Source of the DNA: Batillaria attramentaria
Taxonomy: Eukaryota; Mollusca; Gastropoda; Batillariidae
Assembly (NCBI GenBank): GCA_018292915.2
Contig: JACVVK020000223.1
Coordinates: forward strand, 149,501-213,500
DNA length: 64,000 bases
Reading direction: 5' to 3'
Shown: piece after piece, positions 12,668 to 23,953 of the stretch
How the letters are laid out: every line of letters begins with the position of its first letter
Numbering within the stretch: the stretch's first letter is position 1
Program-made: the position numbers and the translations under genes
Notes under the pieces: generated by a model
Databases searched by the model: none
The model's input: the letters and a program-made list of their open reading frames with translations, nothing else
What the model was told of the DNA's origin: nothing

Positions 12668-15600
12668 CCTAGTCGTCACATCAATGCAGCTTTGTGCGTG
12701 TTTCAGTAAAACCTATTCGTTACTGTCGAGTCGTACCTGAGTTCGCGTTCACCACGGTAACGCCATTTGCGGGTTGCCGCACTGGATGCACCACAGTCCC
12801 TTTTGAGCCTTGAGACTTAACGCAGCAGCAGATGACAGTGATAATAATGCTGATACCGACGATGCTGCAGATGACGATGAGACCGATGAACCCTGCGCTT
12901 GAAACGAGGAGAAATAATTATGTCATCGTCCGTGCTCTTCTTAAACAAGAACTTACTAACTCACCCACTCACTCACTAGACTAACTTACATACTAACTTA
13001 CTAACTCACCCACTCACTCACTAGACGAACTTACATACTAACTTACTAACTCACCCACTCACTCACTAGACGAACTTACATACTAACTTACTAACTCACC
13101 CACTCACTCACTAGACTAACTTACATACTAACTTACTAACTCACCCACTCACTCACTAGACGAACTTACATACTAACTTACTAACTCACCCACTCACTCA
13201 CTAGACGAACTTACATACTAACTTACTAACTCACCCACTCACTCACTAGACGAACTTACATACTAACTTCCTAACTCACCCACTCACTCACTAGACTAAC
13301 TTACATACTAACTTACTAACTCACCCACTCACTCACTAGACTAACTTACATACTAACTTCCTAACTCACCCACTCACTCACTAGACTAACTTACATACTC
13401 ACTTACTAACTCACCCACTCACTCACTAGACTAACTTACATACTCACTTACTAACTCACCCACTCACTCACTAGACGAACTTACATACTCACTTACTAAC
13501 TCACCCACTCACTCACTAGACGAACTTACATACTCACTTACTAACTCACCCACTCACTCACTAGACTAACTTACATACTCACTTACTAACTCACCCACTC
13601 ACTCACTAGACTAACTTACATACTCACTTCCTAACTCACCCACTCACTCACTAGACTAACTTACTTACATACTCACTTACTAACTCACCCACTCACTCAC
13701 TAGACTAACTTACATACTCACTTACTAACTCACCCACTCACTCACTAGACTAACTTACATACTCACTTACTAACTCACCCACTCACTCACTAGACGAACT
13801 TACATACTCACTTACTAACTCACCCACTCACTCACTAGACGAACTTACATACTCACTTACTAACTCACCCACTCACTCACTAGACGAACTTACATACTCA
13901 CTTACTAACTCACCCACTCACTCACTAGACGAACTTACATACTCACTTACTAACTCACCCACTCACTCACTAGACGAACTTACATACTAACTTACTAACT
14001 CACCCACTCACTCACTAGACTAACTTACATACTAACTAACTTACTAACTAATTAAGTAAGTAACTAACTAACCAAATAATTAATTAACCAACTCGCTAAC
14101 CAACCAACTCACTAACTAACTAGCCAACTAACTAACAGCAACAACAACAACCCCTCGTGGATGAGCCGTCAAATCAGTCAGCTATGATTCAGGCTGTACA
14201 TCTATATAGTTCAACAACGGAGAGAGCAGTAAAGTAAGTTGTGCTGGTCTAGTGGATGTAATGCTCACCTCAGAATAAAATCACAACAGCCGTTGTTACA
14301 ACATCCGTGTTCACACCATGTTGTCCGGATTCCGAAGTAGCGGCTGCTGTCTTCTACGGTACAGAAATCCCCTCCGAACACCACATCTGGAGGGAAAAAA
14401 ATCAGATAGTTGACACGGGGGATAGGTAAAACTGGACGCGAGTGCTTCCGATGCTACCTTCGAATAATTGTGAGCATGCACTCGTCTTTGTTTTGCAGTA
14501 ACGCGTTAGTCAAAGTCGCTGTCTGGTTGCGAAACGGCCTATTTTCTCAGTTTCACACCGACAGATCGAAGCCGTCCGTTGCCGGGGAAACACACGGTGC
14601 TATTCAAATTTGAAAAGGGAAACTGACACTCCGTCAGTTTGGAAACACTCTGTACTACACTCTGGTAATCTTAAAGAATAGTATACGAAATTCTGGGAGC
14701 TATTTGCACGCACTTTTTCGGGTGCTTTCGGTTCTGCTCGATGCAAAGAGACGTAAGACACCCTCACCTGCTCACTTTGACCCCTCCTTCCCCACATGTG
14801 GGTGCAAATAATTTATTTCATTTCACATGTAGGGATATGCATGAAATTCCAGTGCACCATTTTGGTTGCTGATCACATGGGCACAACATCATCACTACTG
14901 GGGTAATTTCGTATACTATTCTTCAAGATTACCCTACACTCTATAGTAAACATGTTGTAGGGAGCGTGAGTTGTTCGTGGCAACGGCCCGTCTGCGTGGA
15001 CACATCGTAAACTATAGACATTGAAATGGCGAAGCGACCCGTAAACTGTTGTACGGTGTGGAAAAGGTTTATATTTTGATGTAGAGATTGAGTGGGGCTT
15101 CAGCAACCCCAGCAGGCAGTCTCCTACACAGAAGCCAAGACTCTGGTAAAACATCAGTACAAGACAATCTGGACGGCGCAACACAATCCCCCATCTAACG
15201 ACCAGATACCACAGCTCCAGACAGACCACCATCTTCAGACTACGAACTGGACACTGCAGACTGCGTGCCCACCTGTGCCGCCTTGGGCTGTCACACTCAC
15301 CAGACTGTCCGTGCGGAACAGCCCCTCAAACCGGCCCCGGAACACATTCTGCAGTCCTGCCCCCTCTTCAAAGAAGCAAGGACACAACACTGGCCGAACG
15401 GAGCCACACTGGCAGAGAAACTCTGGGGCAGCAAAACAGACCTCTTGAAGACCACTGCCTATATAAAGACCACAAACCTAATCATCTGAGGCGGAGTCCA
15501 GAACAGGGAACGCAGAAGAAGAAGAAGAAGAAGAAGAGTGGGGCTTCCTCTCAAGAGGGTATCGATGCTGAAGTCATACGGTAATGCTGTCGTAAAAGCT

Positions 15601-16389
15601 ACGTGCTTGATGAAACAGGACATTTAACGGGTGACCCTAAAATTAGGGACATTTGTACTGAATATCGTCCACTTTAACATTAACACTTTAGCGCAGAAAT
15701 GATAGTCCTAAGTCCGCCTTAGTAAGAAGGAAGTCGGACATTTACCGATGTCCGTCCCGAATATGAAATCCCGAACAAGCGTACTAAATTATGTTAATAA
15801 TTATTTTGTGCTACGATTGCTGACGCCATTTCAGCTGTCAATGTCAGTCACCATTCTGTCGCTGTTACACTTTTCCCGGAACAGGGGTGGGGGTGGGGCG
15901 AGGGGGGGGTTAATGTTTTTGACACTTGTACAGCGGTAGATCCGTGAAAGCTGTAACGAGCTACTGTCTGAGAGCAGTTTAGATAACTTTCTAGAGCACC
16001 TGACCAGCGCGTTACTCACAGAGTGTAACGACAAATTGTCCACTTTTGCTGATTTGCGCTCAAGTTTGTGCACACATACCCAATAAATACTGGTGTTTCA
16101 ACCGTACAAAAATGTTATTTCCTCTCTATCTCTTTCCTTTTTCTTTCTTTGTTTTTTTTCTGTCTTTTTTTTAAAAAAAATCACTCTGCAAGCCTACATT
16201 CATAATTATTATACACATCAACAAAACCTCAGGGATAAGTGTCTACAAAAGAAAATTCTCTGAAACACCGTGTACGTACATGAACACGATTAAATTCAGC
16301 GATCAAAATATCAATAAAAAAAAATAAAGTACAAACTGACCAAAAGAAGCAGCCAAGAAAACTGCAGGCGCAATCCACAACGCGTCCAT
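11985..16389 (-). CDS. STMC6/CYYR1-like single-pass membrane protein, gene D (minus strand)
   Basis: Four exons read on the minus strand: 16341-16389, 14269-14386, 12737-12897 and 11985-12190, with intron phases 1, 2 and 1 and a 177 residue product. Exon 1 is a signal peptide starting MDALWIAPAVFLAASFG. Exon 2 has six cysteines in the pattern C-x(n)-C-x3-CC-x3-CC, around WCEHGCCNNGCC. Exon 3 holds the membrane helix (FIGLIVICSIVGISIIITVI) followed by CCCVK. Exon 4 is a Pro/Gly/Tyr-rich tail with GPPPYQS and [12 protein letters not shown], giving PPxY motifs that bind WW domains in related families, and ends AAAANKS. The Shisa/CYYR1/WBP1 superfamily is inferred from architecture and cysteine pattern. 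The ATG lacks the GGCGGC context of its three paralogues, having GAC as codon 2. Intron 2 carries a 45 bp minisatellite. Confidence 0.85.
12589..12663. repeat. (TG)n microsatellite
   Basis: About 75 bp of pure TG in an intron of gene D. Smaller CA tracts lie at 12322-12349 and 12421-12450. Confidence 0.95.
12945..14040. repeat. 45 bp minisatellite array, about 24 copies
   Basis: The unit contains CTAGACKAACTTACATACT then MACTTACTAACTCACCCACT. The period is 45 bp through most of the array; one unit near 13660 carries an extra TTAC. Two single-base variants (CTAGACT/CTAGACG and TACTAAC/TACTCAC) are arranged in blocks: TACTAAC on the left, TACTCAC on the right. It then degrades into (AACT)n-like sequence to about 14140. 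Confidence 0.95.
14414..14655 (+). repeat. Diverged copy of the left part of the 17291-18609 element
   Basis: Shares with 17291-17540 the order ACACGGGG, GCGAGTGCTTCCGATGCTAC, a TTTCACACCGACA-like block and AACACACGGTGCTA. No matching right end is seen. Confidence 0.5.
14662..14937. mobile_element. MITE with ~28 bp inverted ends
   Basis: GGTAATCTTAAAGAATAGTA plus TACGAAATT at the left is mirrored by AATTTCGTATACTATTCTTC plus AAGATTACC at the right. An inner block (GCTCGATGCAAAGAGACGTA) also appears at 54425-54450 and 55015-55040, so relatives exist in this window. Confidence 0.75.
15102..15535 (+). mobile_element. 5'-truncated LINE, ORF2 C-terminal remnant
   Basis: Encodes pieces such as AVSYTEAKTLVKHQYKTIW and LEDHCLYKD in shifted frames, nearly identical to the better preserved copy at 17620-18154. 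It ends in a (GAA)n tail. The 12 bp duplication GAGTGGGGCTTC flanks it at 15090-15101 and 15536-15547. Confidence 0.8.
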
Positions 16390-16499
16390 ACTGCGTATGT
16401 TATTCCAGTCACAGTGACTGAGGTCGGTGAATATAGTCGCTTGTGGGAATCAGTCGCTTACAGGAGATATATATAATTATAAGAATGATCTGAAGTCAC

Positions 16500-16562
16500 G
16501 CACAAGGTACTGAGCAATGCGGTGTGACATTGTGAAAGGGTCGGGTGGTCGTCATGACACGG
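16500..16562 (-). promoter_or_regulatory. Conserved upstream block of gene D
   Basis: On the minus strand the core TGTCATGACGACCACCCGAC (16539-16559) and a following ATGTCACACCGCATTGC match blocks upstream of the three other cluster genes. It lies about 150 bp before the gene D ATG. Confidence 0.7.
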
Positions 16563-16617
16563 CATTCAATGTGTGGTGAAAAGCTTCCCTGGCCGTTTCA
16601 TGAATGTATTGCAGCGT

Positions 16618-16641
16618 GTGCGTGCGTGCTTGCGGGGTGTT

Positions 16642-16677
<36 letters not shown>

Positions 16678-16769
16678 CGTGCGTGTGTGTGTGCGTGCGT
16701 GCGTGCGTGCGTGCAGTGTGTGCGTGCGTGCGTGCAGTGTGTGCGTGCGTGCAGTGTGTGCGTGCGTGC

Positions 16770-16827
<58 letters not shown>

Positions 16828-16861
16828 CGTGCGTGCGTGCAGTGTGTGTGCGTGCGTGCGT

Positions 16862-16916
<55 letters not shown>

Positions 16917-16927
16917 CGTGTGTGTTA
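16618..16927. repeat. (TG)n/(TGCG)n microsatellite
   Basis: About 300 bp of alternating TG and GTGC repeats with CAGTGTG interruptions. The long Cys/Val/Ala frames over it are artefacts. Confidence 0.95.
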
Positions 16928-17006
16928 TTACAGTTAGCGGTAGAGGTCGTAAGTACGCGTGGTTGTCTTACGTTGTTCACTGGAACGTGGGAACGCGTGT
17001 CAAAGA

Positions 17007-17150
17007 GGGTGGGTGGGTGTGTGTGAGTTTCACGTCCTTTTCCACCACGTAAGGGTGATATCAAAGACGGGGCAACGAGAAAAAAGGCCAGCACAAATAT
17101 TTGGCCCCAGCCAGGATTCAAACTCACGACGTGACCCGACCATTGAAAGC
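17007..17150 (-). mobile_element. tRNA-derived SINE (family S1), decayed tRNA end
   Basis: Carries the family tail complement (ACGTCCTTTTCCACCACG), the middle GATATCAAAGACGGGGC and AAATATTTGGCCCCAGCC. The tRNA-like promoter end is degraded after the B box. Confidence 0.8.
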
Positions 17151-17499
17151 CAGTGTGTGCCAGTCTTCACTGTTTGATTTGCGTCACTGATCTGTACTTG
17201 TATATAAATGGGTAAGTGTAAGAGGTGTGCAAATACACGTCTTCAATCTAACTGCAAGCGGCCAAGCTCGAGATAGACCCGAACCTCTTACACGGGGTGT
17301 AATCAATATGGGCCGGGAGTGTTTCCGGTGCTACTCCGCTTCAAAAAGTTACCCGATTTTCTCTCACGCAAAACCCGATGTCAGTCTGAATAGGAGCCTG
17401 CGCGCGTCTTTACATTGTACTGAATAACGCCGGCTTTAGTGAAAGTGGTTTTCTAGTTTCTTTCTCGCCGACATACCGGCCGAATTAAGTTCCGGCCGT

Positions 17500-18490
17500 T
17501 GGCAACACTCGGTGCTACCAGAGTACTCAAGTTTAAAAATGAAAACACTCGATGCTCAAGTTTAAAAAAAACATTCAATGCTACTCAAGTTTAAAAATGG
17601 AAACTCGATGCTCAAGTTTCTTCTTCTTCTTCTGCGTTCCCTGTTCTGGACTCCGCCTCAGATGATTATGTTTGTGGTCTTTATATAAGCAGTGGTCTTC
17701 AAGAGGTCTGTTTTGCTGCCCCAGAGTTTCTCTGCCAGTGTGGCTCCGTTCGGCCAGTGTTGTGTTCTTGCTTCTTTGAAAAGGGGGCAGGACTGCAGAA
17801 TGTGTTCCGGGGTTTGAGGGGCTGTTCCGCACGGACAGTCTGGTGAGTGTGACAGCCCAAGGCGGCACAGGTGGGCACGCAGTCTGCAGTGTCCAGTTCG
17901 TAGTCTGAAGATGGTGGTCTGTTCATAACGTTGGAGCTGTGGCATCTGGTCGTTAGATGGGGGATTGTGTTGCGCCGTCCAGATTGTCTTGTACTGGTGT
18001 TTTACCAGAGTCTTGGCTTCAGTGTAGGAGACTGCCTGCTGGGGTTGCTCTTTTCTGCTGCCAGACTTGGCCAGTCTGTCTGCCTCTTCGTTTCCTGTGA
18101 GACCACAGTGAGCAGGGATCCACTGTACGGCGACCTTCATCTGTTGTGAGAGGGCGATGCTCAAGTTTAAAAATGGAAACACTCGGTGCTACTCAAGTTA
18201 AAAAATGGAAACATTCAATGCTACTCAAGTTTAAAAACGGAAACACGCGATGCTCAAATCTAAAAATGGAAACACTCGGTGCTACTCAAGTTTAAAAAAA
18301 TGGAAACTATGTGTTACTGAAGTTTAAAAATGCAAACACTCGGTGCTACTCAAGTTAAAAAATGGAAACACTCTGTGCTACTCAAGTTAAAAAATGGAAA
18401 TACTCTGTGCTACTTAATGGTATAAATGGAAGCACTCGGTGCTAATCAAGTTTAAAATGGAAACACTCGGTGCTACTGAAGTTTAAGAGA
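17500..18490. repeat. ~33 bp minisatellite (interrupted)
   Basis: The unit contains GGAAACACTCGGTGCTACT then CAAGTTTAAAAAT. Copies at 17500-17618 and 18155-18490 are one array split by the LINE. Confidence 0.9.
17620..18154 (-). mobile_element. 5'-truncated LINE with RNase H domain
   Basis: The minus-strand frame ending at 17658 encodes the end of an ORF2 protein. It has the RNase H motif WIPAHCGLTGNEEADRLAK and a distal cysteine/histidine cluster (CPCGTAPQTPEHILQSCPLF). Jockey/I-type LINEs carry this arrangement. A (GAA)n tail lies at the 17620 end. The 14 bp duplication CGATGCTCAAGTTT flanks it at 17606-17619 and 18155-18168, which proves insertion into the minisatellite. Confidence 0.9.
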
Positions 18491-18866
18491 CACACTTTCC
18501 TGGCGTAACCTCAGTCACGTGGCTAAAGGTCGAGCTAGCATTGGCTTGGTTCCCGAGTTACTCGTAGTAGCAGCAGAAATACTCCCGGCCATTTCTGTTA
18601 CACCCCGTGTTACCAAACGACTCGTGATATATATCGATAGAAGGATAGTACTTCAGTCCATGTTTTGAGCAATGTAAATAAGGGAGACAATCGGCCTCGC
18701 TGTTAGCACGGGTGGTTAGAGAAGATGGCGGAGAATTATTTTGGTGCTAGTACAATTTGAAAATTTATTTGACGATTGCTTCTGGGTAATGCCACGTGTT
18801 TGAAATATGAGCATTCACCTGCCTGTATATTCTAGTAACGTTTTAAGCCGTTTTCTGGCTGATATG

Positions 18867-19150
18867 CCTGCTCTTTACTGGGCACAGCGCGCGAGATACA
18901 GTGTTGTTTGCACTTTTCACGAGCTGGTCGAACATTCATATTCAACGACTTGTAACACTACTGGAGCGCGGCTCAGTGTGGTCGCCGCGTCATCGAGTAC
19001 TCTTCTCTTGGCTCAGTGCCAGCATTACAGACGCTGTCACTGTCTCAGGTGTCTAAGTGGTGTGATGATAGATACCACGAAAACAGCTCAGAACGATCTG
19101 TGAGCATGAAAATGGCAGCATTAAGCCGGCTCTTTAACTGGGCACTGCGG
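18867..19150 (+). repeat. Dispersed repeat R320, forward copy
   Basis: Contains GTCGAACATTCA, CTACTGGAGCG, CAGACGCTGTCACTG and GTGTGATGATAGATACCAC in family order. Confidence 0.75.
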
Positions 19151-19459
19151 AGCGCCACAGTGCTGTCCACAGTTGTGACACAGTTGTGATTTGGGGGGTT
19201 TCCGCCGCTGTGGCGTCTCAGTTCCATCGGTTTGTCACCGAGCATTGCAGCAATTTGCTGTGTTCACTTTTGTAGTTCGTAGACACACCGAGCGCAACGA
19301 CTGTGGTGTGCACATGTGTGTTTCGTTAAGAGCAGGCTTTAGCCGTAGCTACGACAAAAATCTTGTGGTTTCTTTCGTGGTAAAACTACTCGAACTAATC
19401 ACGTAGGCTCTATTTACCGACCAAAGTAGCGGCAAGAGAAAATCCACCATTTTGCTTAA

Positions 19460-19553
19460 CCTCCCGTTGTTAGGGAAGCTCTCCCTCCTATTGGGTGTCT
19501 TGTTATGGCGACCATCGACCCGTTCGATGTCGCAACGCGCCCGCATCATTATA
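19460..19553 (+). promoter_or_regulatory. Conserved upstream block of gene A
   Basis: TGTTATGGCGACCATCGACC is followed after a few bases by CGATGTCGCAACGC, matching the blocks before genes B, C and D. It lies 85-140 bp before the ATG. A CCGTTGTTAGGGAAG segment upstream is also partly shared. Confidence 0.7.
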
Positions 19554-19636
19554 CTTGCATGCAGTTCATATCTGTCCTGAAAGGCCTGTGACCTACTCAG
19601 CCTCGGCCAGTGGTGACAAGGCTAGCGTGCGCAAAA

Positions 19637-19935
19637 ATGGCGGCGTGGTGGAGTGCTCCGACCGTGTTCTTGGCTTTTTGTGTTGGTGAGATTTTGTGTT
19701 TTTTTTATTTTTTATGTCATTGCATAGCCAATTTTAGCGGTGAATATAATTGTGTAGGGCGTTCAAGAGACTGGTTATTATGAAAGTGATCGCTGATTTT
19801 TTTTTGTTTTTGTTTTTTGTTGTTCGTATATGAATGGAGGCCGGCGGGGGTGTACGGTTAATAAAAAAGGTGTGTGTGTGTGTGTGTGTGTGTGCGTGCG
19901 TGCGTGCGTGTGAGAGAGAGAGAGAGAGAGAGAGA

Positions 19936-20006
<71 letters not shown>

Positions 20007-20080
20007 CGCGCGTGTGTGTGCGTGTGCGTGTGTGGGTACGTGTGCGTGCGTGCGTGCGCGTGCGTGCGTGCGTGCGTGTG

Positions 20081-20146
<66 letters not shown>

Positions 20147-22941
20147 CATTTTGATACGACTAATCGCCCGTATATGTCAGGTGTGCACAAAACGCGACTG
20201 AATTTTTTTATTTATTTTTTTTGAGTTCGAAATGTTTTATTTTACACTCAGTCTTGCACTGCACATAGTTATGACCTGAAAATTAAGCTATGAGTAGACC
20301 AGGGGGAAAAGACCTGGGAAAAAAAAAAGATTTAATGCATTTACTTAAAAGATTAGAGTGGGTTAAGAACTTGTCTAAACTGCTCTTAAACACTAGCTCA
20401 TCAGTTACAGCTTTTAAGGGTCTACCGCTGTAAAAGTGTTATACACAATAGTGACAATACTATCTGCCCCCCCCCCCCCCCACCCCCCGCCATATATATA
20501 TTAAAAACTCATTAAAACTCGCAGTTTTACGGTCGAAATCAACAAACTCGTGTGGTGTATTTTCCGTAGTCGGGGGCACCTCATTGTGTAAACTCTCCAT
20601 ATATATTGTTTCGCTAAAATTTTTGCGTTAGCATTAAAGAGGTTCTCTGAGGTTGTTGAGGGAGCCTTTCACTTTCAGCTCTACTGAATAACTTACTTTG
20701 AACTAATCTTCAGCCAAAGACACCATGTATGTTTTCCTTCAGGTGTGACTCTCGGAAATGGAGACTTCTGTACCCGATACTCCAGTAGTTCCTTCTTCGG
20801 CACAACGACCACGTGGTGCGAATACGGGTGTTGTAAAAGCCGCTGTTGTGATTTTACACTGACGTGAGTATCCGCTAACTCAACTTTGTACCACCGGGTT
20901 TCACTACGCCATCCCTGTACCGGGTCCGCGCTTCTCTTGGCCCCTACGACGACGCCCAAATCGGGCTAACCGAGACCGAGCCGAGCTAAGTGAAACCTGA
21001 GGTGGGTGTTTGGGGGTTTAACGCCCTTTTCCACCACATAGGGTGATATCAAAGACGGAGCAACGATGACAAAGCCAGCACAAATATTTGGCCCCAGCCG
21101 GGATGGAACTCACGACCCGAGCATTAGAAGTCCAACGCTCTACCATTCGACCACCCCGGCCGCTCCCCTAAGTGAAACCTACGAAGAAGAAGAAGAAGAA
21201 AAAATCGGTGACAAGGAAAGTGGGCAGTTGCGAACAGCTTTGAGGTCCCCGTGTTATTTCACACTGGCAGTGTGCACAGAAGCGGTGAAAACTGTCGCAT
21301 TCACCAGCACAGTACATCTTCAGTCTGTTTTAGAGATTATCAGTTGCCTGCAGGAGTAGCCCGTGCATACACAGACCCGCAGTATGCATGCATTTTTCGT
21401 GGCAACTTTGGGCTCTGCCACGAAAAATGCGTGATTGTTGCGGCAAGGGAGACAACTCATGCAGGCAATACTCTCTGAAACCGGCCGAAAATGTACTGTG
21501 CTGGTGAATGTGACAAAACTCACCGCTTCTGTGCACACTGTGAAATAGTAACACGTTGACCACAAAGAACTGTCTACTTTCCTCGTCACCGAGTATTTTT
21601 GGTTTTTCCTTCTTAGGTATCACTTGTCTCGGCGCAGGTCTCGGCTAGCCGATTTCGGGTCAGTGCAGAGGGTAAGCGTAGTGAAACCCGGTGGTACAGA
21701 GTTGCCGCTGACTGTACTCGCTGAACTTGCTTTTGGTTGTCGCTAAAGTTCATTTTTACGACATTCGCGGTTTCCGGTTAATTTAAAAGGAATAGATACG
21801 TTTTGCATGACAATGAAGAAAATGCAGCTGCCTTCCAACACTGAAAAAAAAACAAAAACAAAAAACAAAAATAACCAATTTTGAAAAGTTTGGATTTGTG
21901 TCATTTGCCACGCTAGGTGGCATCATAAAATTTTCAGTAGACATGTTTCTTTTTGACACTGTGCGCATTCGACTTCTTGAGGTGGGGTGGGTGGTTGGGG
22001 GTTTAACGTCCTTTTCCACCACATAGGGTGATACCACAGACGGGGCAACGATGAAAAAAGCCAGCACAAATATTTCGCCCCAGCCGGCCGGGATCGAACT
22101 CACGACCCGAGCATTTGAAGTCCAACGCTCTACCATTCGACCACCCCGGCTCCCCTCGACCTCTTGATCTTTTGAACAGAACGTGACTGTGTATAATAGG
22201 GAAGCTCCACATGCCATAATGGCCTTAAATGAGAGCAGTCGTAGGTGAAACTTTTGAAGCGGCATAGCAATGGAAAAAAAGGTGGTCAATTTTGATTACC
22301 CCTCCTTTAAAAGACTTTCCCTAAGCGCCGTGAGCACTCAGTAGGGTGGAGCCGTGCGCTATACCAAGTCTCCATCATCATCATCATCGTCGTCGTCGTC
22401 GTCGTCGTTTCGTCATCGTCGTCGTCGTCGTCACCATCATCATCATCGTCGTCCACGCTGTGTGGTCGCTGTTGTTGGTTGTCAGCCATGCTGTTGTCTC
22501 CGTGATGATTATTGCTGTGTCACGATGCCGCTTGACAAGGACACCGACGATGATAAAAGATGATTCTTTCTCTTCGTTTTAAGCACATGGATGATCGTTG
22601 CCATCGTCTTCGGGAGCGTCGTCTTCATCAGTGTTGTCGGTACCTGCATCTGCTGTCTCATCCACTCTCAAAAGAAAAGAAGAGGGGTCGTGGTTGGGCA
22701 AGCGCCTATGCGGTCTACCGTGTTCAACACAAACTCAGGTAAGACAGTCATAATCATAATATAATAAGACGTAGTTTTTATAGAGCGCCGCCCTCCAAAT
22801 GCCAGGCACTCGCTGCGCTTATAATCTCTCTCTCTCTCTCTCTCTCTCTAGGACAGCATGTAAGATAGGCAGCAATGCCTAAATGCTCTATCCTGAATAA
22901 AAAAAAACGTATCATCATCATCTCTCTCTCTCTCTCTCTCT

Positions 22942-23006
<65 letters not shown>

Positions 23007-23804
23007 CACACACACACACACACACACCACACCACACACACACACGCGCGCGCGCGCGCACACACACTATTTACATCCGCACTTACAAACAATGTGGCAG
23101 GTGCAATGACATGGTACGCACATACAGGCCCAACAGACGTTAACTATCAAAACCTTCACGGAAGAGAAAAGTCTTCAGAGGGTGGGTGGGTGGGTGTTTA
23201 GGAGTTTAACGTCCTTTTCCACCACGTGTGGGTGATATCAAAGACGGGGCAACGAGAAAAAGGCCGGCACAAATATTTGGCCCCTGCCGGGAATAGAACT
23301 CACGACCCGAGCGTTGAAAGTCCAACGCTCTACCATTGGGCCACCCCGGCTCCTCTGGCAAGTGCAAGGACTCATGGTACACACAAACTGGCTCAACAGA
23401 AGTTCAGGATCAAAAAGTTTAACGGAGGAGAAAAGTCTTCAGATAATAACAATACTAACAATAATAAGAATAATAATTGCATGAAAACAGACGCTTTCTC
23501 AATGTTACTTTGCTCAAAGCATCTTTGCAATTTCAAACGGGCCAACGGTTTTATCATTATAATTTATAGAATTTTTTTCTCCACAGCTCAATACTCTAAC
23601 ACCACATGGGGTCAGCCTGTACCAACCGCTCCCCCTCCCTACGCCGCACCCCAGGGGTACTCCCAGCCGTACTCGCAGCAATATGGCTTCACGTATGGGC
23701 AGCCAGCCCCTCCCCCACCCCCTCCGGCCTACAGCGACCCCGCCTACCCACCTGGACAGTCGTACGCCTCACCCTTCGCTGCTGCTGCTGCTAACAAGTC
23801 TTAG
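19637..23804 (+). CDS. STMC6/CYYR1-like single-pass membrane protein, gene A
   Basis: Exons 19637-19685, 20743-20863, 22584-22738 and 23587-23804 have phases 1, 2 and 1 and encode 180 residues. Exon 1 encodes the signal peptide [17 protein letters not shown]. Exon 2 has the six-cysteine ectodomain, FC then [12 protein letters not shown], rich in Ser and Thr. Exon 3 has a hydrophobic helix ([20 protein letters not shown]), then a basic stretch QKKRR. Exon 4 is a Pro/Tyr-rich tail with [10 protein letters not shown] and [14 protein letters not shown] and ends AAAAANKS. Its third exon and tail are the most divergent of the four genes, lacking the [12 protein letters not shown] stretch of B and C. 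Membrane topology and superfamily are inferred. The PPxY motifs suggest WW-domain partners such as NEDD4-type ligases. Confidence 0.85.
19870..20147. repeat. (TG)n/(CG)n/(AG)n microsatellite in intron 1 of gene A
   Basis: Alternating purine-pyrimidine sequence including a CGCGCGCGCG run at about 19998-20012, with several GA tracts. Confidence 0.95.
20463..20490. repeat. Poly-C tract
   Basis: Near-pure C run in intron 1 of gene A. Confidence 0.8.
20882..21703. mobile_element. Large foldback element with arms of several hundred bases
   Basis: The left end TTTGTACCACCGGGTTTCAC is mirrored at the right by GTGAAACCCGGTGGTACAGA. Inner arms also pair, for example GTGCACAGAAGCGGTGA with TCACCGCTTCTGTGCAC. 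A SINE interrupts the left arm. No coding sequence is present. Confidence 0.82.
20999..21167 (-). mobile_element. tRNA-derived SINE S1, full length, with 13 bp duplication
   Basis: CTAAGTGAAACCT flanks at 20986-20998 and 21168-21180. The reverse strand carries the A-box region GGTCGAATGGTAGAGCGTTG, a B box near GAGTTC and the family tail. It inserted into the left arm of the foldback element. Confidence 0.93.
21981..22156 (-). mobile_element. tRNA-derived SINE S1, full length, with duplication
   Basis: CGACYTCTTGA flanks at 21970-21980 and 22157-22167 with one mismatch. All family blocks are present in order. Confidence 0.9.
22372..22460. repeat. (CAT)n/(CGT)n trinucleotide repeat
   Basis: Trinucleotide array upstream of exon 3 of gene A. 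Confidence 0.9.
22827..23067. repeat. (CT)n/(AC)n/(CG)n compound microsatellite
   Basis: CT tracts at 22827-22850 and 22921-22941 are followed by AC, CT and AC again, ending in CGCGCGCGCG, with ACACC variants. Confidence 0.95.
23178..23355 (-). mobile_element. tRNA-derived SINE S1 between two ~85 bp direct repeats
   Basis: The SINE is complete. The flanks 23096-23177 and 23358-23443 are a direct repeat sharing GGTGCAATGACATGGTACGC-like and GGAGAAAAGTCTTCAGA blocks. This is much longer than a normal target duplication. Confidence 0.85.
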
Positions 23805-23883
23805 CTGTTTGAGGAGGATTTGGATGTCGATCTCTAATTCAACGCTGTGATAGTTTTTGATCAATTCATCGCAGTGTGCGAGC

Positions 23884-23885
<2 letters not shown>

Positions 23886-23952
<67 letters not shown>

Positions 23953-23953
23953 G
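23886..23953. repeat. (TG)n(AG)n microsatellite
   Basis: Follows the 3' end of gene A by about 80 bp, so it may lie in its 3' UTR. Confidence 0.95.

Larger units (their letters stand above)
17291..18609. mobile_element. 1.3 kb TIR element with TTA duplication, containing a minisatellite and a nested LINE
   Basis: Ends are CACGGGGTGTAA and its exact complement, followed inward by related GGCCGGGAGT/ACTCCCGGCC blocks. TTA flanks at 17288-17290 and 18610-18612. The interior is mostly a ~33 bp tandem repeat interrupted by a LINE. No transposase is visible. Confidence 0.75.

Noticed and set aside
12945..14040. Regular repeats resembling a CRISPR array
   Set aside because: Units are contiguous 45 bp tandem copies without unique spacers, in an intron of an animal gene.
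16552..17127. Long frames rich in Cys/Val/Ala or His/Thr/Arg
   Set aside because: These come from TG/TGCG microsatellites. The same applies to frames at 4.0-4.3, 8.6-8.9, 19.8-20.2, 28.4-28.8 and 57.8-58.1 kb.
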